Assembly: GCA_030549495.1 (NCBI GenBank)
Contig: JAUIRK010000043.1
Location: forward strand, 186,001 to 250,000
Direction: 5' to 3'
DNA from: Nectonema munidae
Lineage: Eukaryota > Nematomorpha > Nectonematoida > Nectonematidae
DNA length: 64,000 nucleotides
Shown: positions 57,376 through 64,000 of the stretch, one piece after another
Position numbering within the stretch: position 1 is the first letter of the stretch
Layout: the number at the start of each line of letters is the position of its first letter
Notes under the pieces: model-generated
What the model was told of the DNA's origin: nothing
What the model saw: only the letters and a program-made list of their open reading frames with translations
Databases searched by the model: none
Program-made: the position numbers and the translations under genes

Positions 57376-59710
57376 ACTACAAAAATCAAAATTATTTCTA
57401 AAAAAATTAATATATAAATAATTTACTTTGATTGGGCAACATTATAAAATGATGAAAATAAGCTGAACGCTGATGTAAAAACAAATGGTAATACAGAAGA
57501 ACGAAGTACGTATAAAGCGTTCAAAATATTATTTTACGATCAAAATTACACAATAGGTGAAACGCAATATATGAAAACAGTATGAATGACCTCAAATGAA
57601 ATACATTGCAACACATGAAAACAAACTGCATGGTCTAAGTAATATCAATCACATCATACACTGACAATGAGACAAAAATCTTAAAAATGAAGAAAACTCA
57701 ATAAATTTGTGTATGTTTTTATCATACGGTTGCGACCACTCAAATATACATAAACTACTACATAACATTATGCATAAAATCAAGCAATCAAGAGTGCATG
57801 TGGAAAAATTTATATTTATACAAAAACAAGTTTTTTTTGCGATCTTTAATGATGAAATAAAAGTGTAATCAACACTAGAATGGCATTCTTTTTTTTTAAG
57901 ATTAATGCTCTTAAAAAAATTGCTATTTTATTTAATTAATTCTTATATTTGCATACGTGCAGAAAAAGTATGGCTATTTCAAACATATCGTTTGTTTTAA
58001 ATATTATTTTTTAAATTTCCAATATAATTCTTTTAGGGTGAATCTTTTAATAATTGACACAATTAAACCTCATATATTAGCAAAATTATGTTAAAAGCGA
58101 TACAATCCAATTCGTTGGCTTATAAATGAAAACTAGAATATTATAAATGCTAATTTTTATAAGTTCAAGGTGCTATTTTTATTTTGGCTTTATCATGCTT
58201 ACTAGAAATAAAATAACTATCCAATTTTTATAATTTTAACTTAGTTTTTAGGAAAGATAATTTCAGTGTTGGGGATATACACTAACGTAGCGAGAAATTT
58301 ATATTTGGAGGGGCTAAATAGGGCACTAATATACATGCTTATCTACTGGCGCTGTCTAAAATTAAAGCATCAAATTTTGCTTATAACAACTCTTCTCTTT
58401 GTTTATAAGTTCCTTTCTTTACTTGTGTCCTATTTCCTTGTTAAGGTTTTAGATTTTCTCATAGCAAAGAAATTTTTTATTATAAATCTAATTTCTTATT
58501 ACAGGTAGAAGGCCCATCTTAACAAAGTTAACAGTTTGATCTCAGGGGGGGGGGCGGAATTCGCCTCCCCCTCCAATAATTTGATATAAATAAGAATTGC
58601 TGCTTGTTTATAAAACATGTATGATGATCGCATTATATAATGTAATGATCATTCGAATACATGATAGTGTAAAATAAGAATAAAAGAGGGAATGCAGACT
58701 TTCGAGTCAAACATCATGCCAAGATGCTCTGAAATTCCTATCAAAAATATTTTACAAACAATCTGAGAGCTATATAATATAATAATCCATTGTTTCAATA
58801 TGCACACAATAAGTAAGCAATGTTTATCACAGTGTCTCCTTGTAGCATTTTTGAACAAACACATGTTGATGATCCACTAGATTTTCTCATCTTCTTGTCA
58901 TAGTGTTTCTATTTTTTTTTCTCTCTACTTCTGTTTTTCTCTTCCGCTTTCTCTGCTAAAACTCAATCAAGCAAGCTCTCTTTTCTCATTCAAGCTCTCT
59001 TCTCTCATTCAAGTTCTCTTCTTTCACCCAAGCTCTCTTCTATTGTTTAAGCTCTCCTATCTCATTCAGATCTCTTCTCTCTAATTTGTATTTAGAGTTA
59101 AATTAAAAAAATTCTATTTTATCTCAGTAGAAACTAGTTTTTAGCGGAATATAAGTTCAATATTTTCAGAACCTTTTTTAATGATACTAAAGTTCAGGTA
59201 TTCAAATTAATTACAGAGATTTTTTTTTAAATGAGAGAAAAATAGTTTTCAATCGTTACAATTTTATATCAATGAATATTGTCAGACTAGCGTTAAAAAA
59301 ATTTCAACAAAGGCCACTTAATCTTTCTCTGTGCGTTTGTTACATTTTGTAACATTTGAAAACTATAATTTTTTCAAGTTAAATTTTTTTTCAATAGCTA
59401 TTTGGGAATGAATATTTTGACTAGAGCTATTCAGTTTAAAAGCAAGAATACTCTATTTGCTTAATATTTGAGCAGAGATATTTTTTATAATGTTTGATTG
59501 TTAAATTTTATAAGTAACACGTACATAATTAATTAAATCTTTTTTTTTTAAGAAAATTTGTTGATTATTATAATATGATTTTGTGTTCTTAGACTTAAAT
59601 AATTTTATGAAAAGTAATTAAACTACCATTTTTGTATACCATGATTCCTTACAAAATGTAAAAAATACAAACGTTACCAAATCACCCTATAAGGGTTAGC
59701 TACTTCAACT
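57376..59710. other. Gene-poor AT-rich spacer
   Basis: Contains a G/C-rich patch at 58540-58575 and the start-like word CACTAACGTAGCGAG at 58281, possibly degraded element ends. No gene is supported. Confidence 0.5.
58968..59085. repeat. Pyrimidine-rich minisatellite (CAAGCTCTCTTCTCTCATT)
   Basis: Six imperfect copies of a 18-20 bp unit, AAGCTCTCTTCTCTCATTC, in tandem. The plus strand is mostly C and T, so the other strand could form triplex structures. Confidence 0.85.
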
Positions 59711-59900
59711 TTGGCTTTTGCTGCTTATAAAAAATTAAAAATATCAAATAAACTCTCATTTTTTATGCCTCCTATTATTTTGAAATTATTCTGAGAACAG
59801 ACAGTTTCATTTTAAATAGTGAAAATTGCTTTATTAGTTTATTTTGTCTCCTTTCTCTCTTATGTTAATTATGTAGCAAATTTTCCTATTTTGAGTAAAA

Positions 59901-60040
59901 GGTAAGGTACCGTGGGTATGTTTTCATTGACAAGGCACTGATGTACCGCTTATGTCAAACTATGAACAAATTAGGATCGATGAGAAATCAAATCCATATG
60001 CTTCCATGCTGAGTCCCACATCTCAATCAACCTGCCAATC
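59901..60040 (-). mobile_element. SINE copy 5, diverged
   Basis: The minus strand contains CATAGTTTGACATAAGCGGT and AATGAAAACATACCCACGGT, the tail half of the SINE. The tRNA-like half is degraded. It is part of the duplicated block. Confidence 0.6.
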
Positions 60041-60390
60041 CACGCATAGAGTATGCTGTAGGAGATAAATCAAATTAGTTTTCAAAAAACTTAAGTTATG
60101 CTGTAAAATTTTTTAGTTTTTGTTGAAACTCTATAACTTTTTCTGATAGACTTTTTTCCTTAAAAGTTATTATAAAAGGCAAATCATTGTAAAATGTTAA
60201 AAGTTATTCTACTTTTTGTATATTTTTGTAGCTTGCACCAATTTAGCTTTTAAACTATTTTTGAAGGATGCTGAGAAAAATGAAGTAATGCAATCTTAAT
60301 TTTTATTGTTTGATTTTTGGTTCCACAAATTTATCTTTATTTTATACCCTTTTTTGAGAGTCTAACTTTCCTACACTTATTCGTATACAC

Positions 60391-62143
60391 CAGGGGCGCA
60401 CATCTGAGGGGGCGACCGCCCCCCCCCCCCCAATGGGTTTTCAGGGGGGGGGGGGGCGAAAATGACCTTGTTTTCTAAAATGATTAATTTGAAATAATTT
60501 AATAGAGATAAAATAAACAAGAATATAAAATTTTTTAATAATTTTACACATATAATAAGCAAAGATGGATGAAACTAATAGCCTATGAGACAATTTGTCA
60601 AGGGGCAAATTGTCTGTCGACCGTTATTTAAATAATTAAGGAGCTACTTAAATGTTGGCTTTTGCTGTTTATAAAAATTTGAAAATATCAAATAAACTCT
60701 AAATCTTTATACCTCCTATTTTTTTGAAATTATTCTGAGAACAGACGATTCCATTTAATAGTGAAAATTGCTTTATTAGTTTATTTTGTTTCCTTTTTCT
60801 CTTATGTTAATTATGTAGCAAATTTTTCAATTTTGAGTAAAAGGTAAGGTGCAGCAGGTATGTTTTCATTGACAAGGCACTGATGTACCGCTTATGTCAA
60901 ACTATGAACAAATTCGTATCGATGAGAAATCGAATCTAGAGGCTTCCATGCTATGTCCATCATCTCAACCAACCTGCCATGCCACCTATAGAGTATGCTG
61001 TAGGGGATACATCAAATTAGTTTTCAAAAAACTTAAGTTATGCTCTAAAATTTTTTAGTTTTTGTTGAAGCTCCTTTTAAACTATTTTTGAATGATGCTG
61101 AGTAAAATGAAATAATGCGATCTAATTTTTTTTGTTTTATTTTTGTTTGCACTATTATAACTTCGTTTTATACCCTTGCCTCTGAATCAACCACATTTTT
61201 TCATATAAACATCGTAAGGTGTCTAGTAGACTCTTTGCCTTTAGACTACATTCACTCATATAAAACTACCCAACCTTCAGTTATTTGTTTTATCTATGAA
61301 TCAAATATCCTTTCATCAATTCCTGTAATGTGCCTGGTAGACTAGTACATTTTTCAAATGAAAAGCCTATTCCACCCCCTAACAAAAAATCCCCCCTAAT
61401 TTTTGATTTTCAGGATTTTTTAAATTATATAAATATTTTTATTTGGTACCGTTTTGAAAGGCTAAATTTCTAAAATTTCTTAATCTATAGGGTTTTTTCT
61501 TTATAAAGTTCTTAAAAACAATAGCAAAGGTACAGATTTGTGGGAATGTGTTCTTCAAATCAGTTAAAATACAAATTATATTTAGAAAGTGTTCTGATAC
61601 ACACAAAGTCCAAAAATATTTGCTGTTTTATAAAAAAAATTTTGTATTTAAAAAATTGTAGTATGCAGAGTTTTTTAGTTTACTTTAATTAAATTTTAAA
61701 TGTTTTAGATGAAAAGTTAGCTTTTTTTTTACAAAAAATCTTTATTTGACATATCTTTTTTAAAAATTTTAATTAATAATTTTTTGTGTTGGGGCATTTT
61801 TTCCTAATTTTAAATTGGGGCATTTTTTCGGGGGCATTTTTTCCTACTTTTTAATTGGGACATTTTTTCCTACTTTTTAATTGGGGGCATTTTTTCTGCG
61901 CACTATATTCGATATGCAAATTTAATTAAAATATTTTCGCTGGAAGTATAATATTTAAATTCACCAATTTTGTAAAAAAAATATAAAGTAGTTTTATAAA
62001 TTTAGGACTTTAGGTATGCGCTGAATACACTCAATTTTAAAGGAACTTGAATATTTGGTCTCCCGTGGCATTTCCAGACCAATAATTTTCAAAATTGCAA
62101 AAAAAATTCGCCCCCCCAATAATTTTAAGGATGTGCGCCCCTG
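60391..62143. mobile_element. Non-autonomous hAT element with perfect 8-bp target duplication
   Basis: GTATACAC lies at 60383-60390 and 62144-62151. Termini are CAGGGGCGCACATC and its inverse GATGTGCGCCCCTG, 14 bp perfect. No transposase is present. The interior (1753 bp) contains the second copy of the duplicated block, a SINE copy and low-complexity GGGGCATTTTTTCC repeats (about 61792-61898). Two more right-hand termini of the family follow at 62618-62631 and 63087-63100. Confidence 0.92.
60842..60985 (-). mobile_element. SINE copy 6, diverged
   Basis: Mirrors copy 5 inside the second duplicated block, with the same tail half recognisable and the tRNA-like half degraded. Confidence 0.6.
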
Positions 62144-63100
62144 GTATACACTAAAAAGAATGAAAAATTCGAACACCAAGTTTCCTAACTTTAGTTCTGT
62201 TTTACAATTTTAATAGAAATTACCTCAGAAAAGTTATGTAATTTGGATCTGTTTTTTTTTATTTAATTTTTTCAATAAAACATTTTTTCATTTTTTAGGA
62301 AGAATAAATGGAACAATTGAAAATTAATGAATGATTTTTTTCATTCAATAAAATTTCCAATTTTTTATTGTTTGATATCTACCTCTTTTCTACACATAAT
62401 TTGAAGATGGTGCGCATCTATTTGAAGTGAGAAAGAAGGAGCTATATATAAGTCATCATTCATTGTTGACGTTAAGCTTAATAGGGCGGGGGTTAAGGTT
62501 TAAATTAAGCTTAATTAACAATGAAATAGAATAGACAAGAGAGGAGTAGGAATTCAAAAAAAATTCGTTGTCTTTTTTGGAAGACGCTTGAAAGTCCGCC
62601 CGTCCAATAATTTCAAGGATGTGCGCCCCTGAATCAATCACATTTTTTTTATATAAACATCGCAGGGTGTCTAGTAGACTCTTTTCCTTAAGACTACATT
62701 CACTCATATAAAACTCCAAACTTTAGTTATTTGTTTTCAGTTGTTTTCTCTATCAATCAAATATCCTTTCATCAATACCTGTAAAGTGCCTGATAGACTA
62801 CTTCATTTTCAAATTAAAAGCCTATTCGCCCCCCTCTCCCCCAACAATTTTGGATTTTTTAAACTAGTGTATATGCGATATGCAAATTTAATTAAAATAT
62901 TTTCGCTGGAAGTATAGTATTTAAATTTCACCAATTTTGTAAAAAAATATAAAGTAGTCTTATAAATTTATGTATGCGCTGAATACACTCTATTTTAAAG
63001 GATTGCTTGAATATTTAGCCTCCAATGGTATTTACCAGTAATTTTGAAAATTGAAAAAAAATCCTGCCCTTCCCAATAATTTTGAGGATGTGCGCCTCTG
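61179..63100. repeat. Second duplicated segment ending in hAT termini (61179-62143 and 62632-63100)
   Basis: Both start AATCAACCACATTTTT or a variant and share AAACATCG, GTGTCTAGTAGACTCTT, ACATTCACTCATATAAAACT, then GATATGCAAATTTAATTAAA and ATTTTCGCTGGAAGTAT. They end in CAATAATTTT(A/G)AGGATGTGCGCC. The second copy lacks about 470 bp of the middle. Between them, 62460-62523 forms a short palindrome (CATTGTT, TTAAGCTTAAT). Confidence 0.85.
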
Positions 63101-63660
63101 TTTGATCGTTACCGTCAATGATATCAATAATAATTTTTCTATATTTTGATTTTATTTGTCTTATATTGTTAGTATAAGCTCATTATCAAAAATTTATTCA
63201 TTATTTTATTTCAATTTGTAAATTTCAATTTTTTGATGGTGGGGCCCATAACTTAGATGAAGGGGTCTGGCCTCAAGTGCCCCATAGCTGGCTACATGAC
63301 TGGATATAACTATATTACATAAAGCCATATAGAGGAGGGGATTGTTTAATTCCGTTATGAAACGTTACATGTTCTGGAGGTGTAGTGTTCAAAAAGGAAA
63401 GATCAATGCCATCACCAATACGACTTAAAATTTTATTAGGGTACCATCTTAATGAAGATAGTTCAAAAGATAAAATCCCTTCTTATGTGATATTTGATAA
63501 AGAATCGCTACCGAGTGTGTTTCCGAAGGAAGCGGTAAGGGGAATAGGGGGAGGGGAGTGGCGTTCATGAAAGTGTTACTTATGCTTTAGAATGGGGGAG
63601 TTGAAATTTCAATAATTTTGCGTTATGTAATATATCTACGTTCACGTATATCTAGTTGGA
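63101..63660. other. Spacer, no gene recognised
   Basis: Slightly GC-richer than average at 63235-63310, where GGGGCCC and a possible hAT-like end (CAGTCATGTAGCCAGC, inverse) occur. No coding stretch is supported. Confidence 0.45.
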
Positions 63661-63862
63661 ACCATTTAGTACCAATGTTCCCAAATGGAACTCAGACGAC
63701 TTTGGTAATCTATATTTAATTCTATAACCCATTTAAGACCAATGTTCCCAAAGGGAGTGCAGATCAATTAAATAGGAATTACTAAAGTCGTCTGCTTTGT
63801 TCGGTCTTAAATGGGTACAATAGATCGTCTACGTTTCCTTTGAAAACATTCGTACAAATGGG
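63661..63862. mobile_element. TTAA MITE copy 3, one copy nested in another
   Basis: An outer copy (63661-63862, TTAA at 63863-63866) has ends ACCATTTAGTACCAATGTTC and AACATTCGTACAAATGGG. Inside it a second copy (63728-63815) runs from CCCATTTAAGACCAATGTTC to GTTCGGTCTTAAATGGG. The AGTCGTCTGC motif recurs in both. This gives a self-nested inverted-repeat structure. Confidence 0.8.
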
Positions 63863-64000
63863 TTAAGTCTAATTGATTTAATTTTCAATGTTGATACATC
63901 GAGTAGTAATTTTTCTATAAAGTTACTAGTGAATAATCAGGGAATGCTAGCGTAGATTTTTTAATCTTGTTTACCTAAAATGTAATGAGATCGAATTCAT

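Larger units (their letters stand above)
59711..61178. repeat. Duplicated ~0.5-0.6 kb block (59711-60354 and 60655-61178)
   Basis: TTGGCTTTTGCTG opens both blocks. The shared order is ATCAAATAAACTCT, TTATTCTGAGAACAGAC, TAGTGAAAATTGCTTTATTA, a SINE copy, GTATGCTGTAGG, ATGATGCTGAG and TTTTATACCCTT. Similarity is about 80-90 percent with small indels. The second block lies inside the hAT element that starts at 60391. Confidence 0.88.

Overview
The window looks like nuclear DNA from an invertebrate. It is strongly AT-rich, has spliced genes with GT-AG introns, and is packed with transposable elements. The repeat mix (several piggyBac lineages, hAT elements, CR1/Jockey-like and R1/I-like LINEs, a tRNA-derived SINE, and a protein-coding repeat I associate with arthropods) fits an arthropod. 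A crustacean such as a parasitic copepod is my best guess, but nothing here proves the species. There are no bacterial operons, no CRISPR array, no rRNA, no convincing free-standing tRNA gene and no recognisable LTR or viral element.

Host genes are sparse. One is certain: an intronless 20S proteasome beta-5 subunit (20240-21037, +) with its catalytic threonine and lysine. Tail-to-tail with it, 41 bp away, is a 181-residue basic protein with a PP1-docking RVKF motif (21079-21624, -). A 12-bp palindrome between them gives an AATAAA signal on each strand. Three short stretches at 8489-8634 (-), 13007-13057 (-) and 13618-13762 (+) look like terminal exons of unidentified host genes.

Layout: 1-1135 is a tandem array of a ~150-bp unit. 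1604-5088 is an apparently whole piggyBac with TTAA targets, terminal repeats and a two-exon 551-residue transposase. 5.1-15.6 kb is AT-rich DNA with LINE, piggyBac and MITE relics. 15.9-20.1 kb is LINE A (CR1/Jockey-like), whose 5' end sits head-to-head with the proteasome gene. 23.3-24.9 kb is a decayed repeat-protein gene. 25.4-31.4 kb is a hAT element that has received a second hAT (8-bp target duplication) and a TTAA MITE. 32.9-36.9 kb holds a 260-bp hAT MITE, three SINE copies and a piggyBac relic. 36.9-41.7 kb is an AT-rich desert. 41.7-43.1 kb is an OTU-protease plus vertnin-like gene relic. 43.1-45.7 kb is another hAT. 46.0-50.9 kb is LINE B (R1/I-like, with RNase H). 51.1-54.1 kb is a spliced CACTA-like element. 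54.3-57.4 kb is a mosaic of LINE and piggyBac fragments. 59.7-63.1 kb is a nested hAT-type repeat region with one clean 8-bp target duplication. 63.7-63.9 kb is a double TTAA MITE.

The genes do not form a pathway. The only functional relations visible are the convergent proteasome/RVKF pair with shared 3' signals, the LINE A/proteasome divergent 5' ends, and element-in-element insertions that give relative ages.
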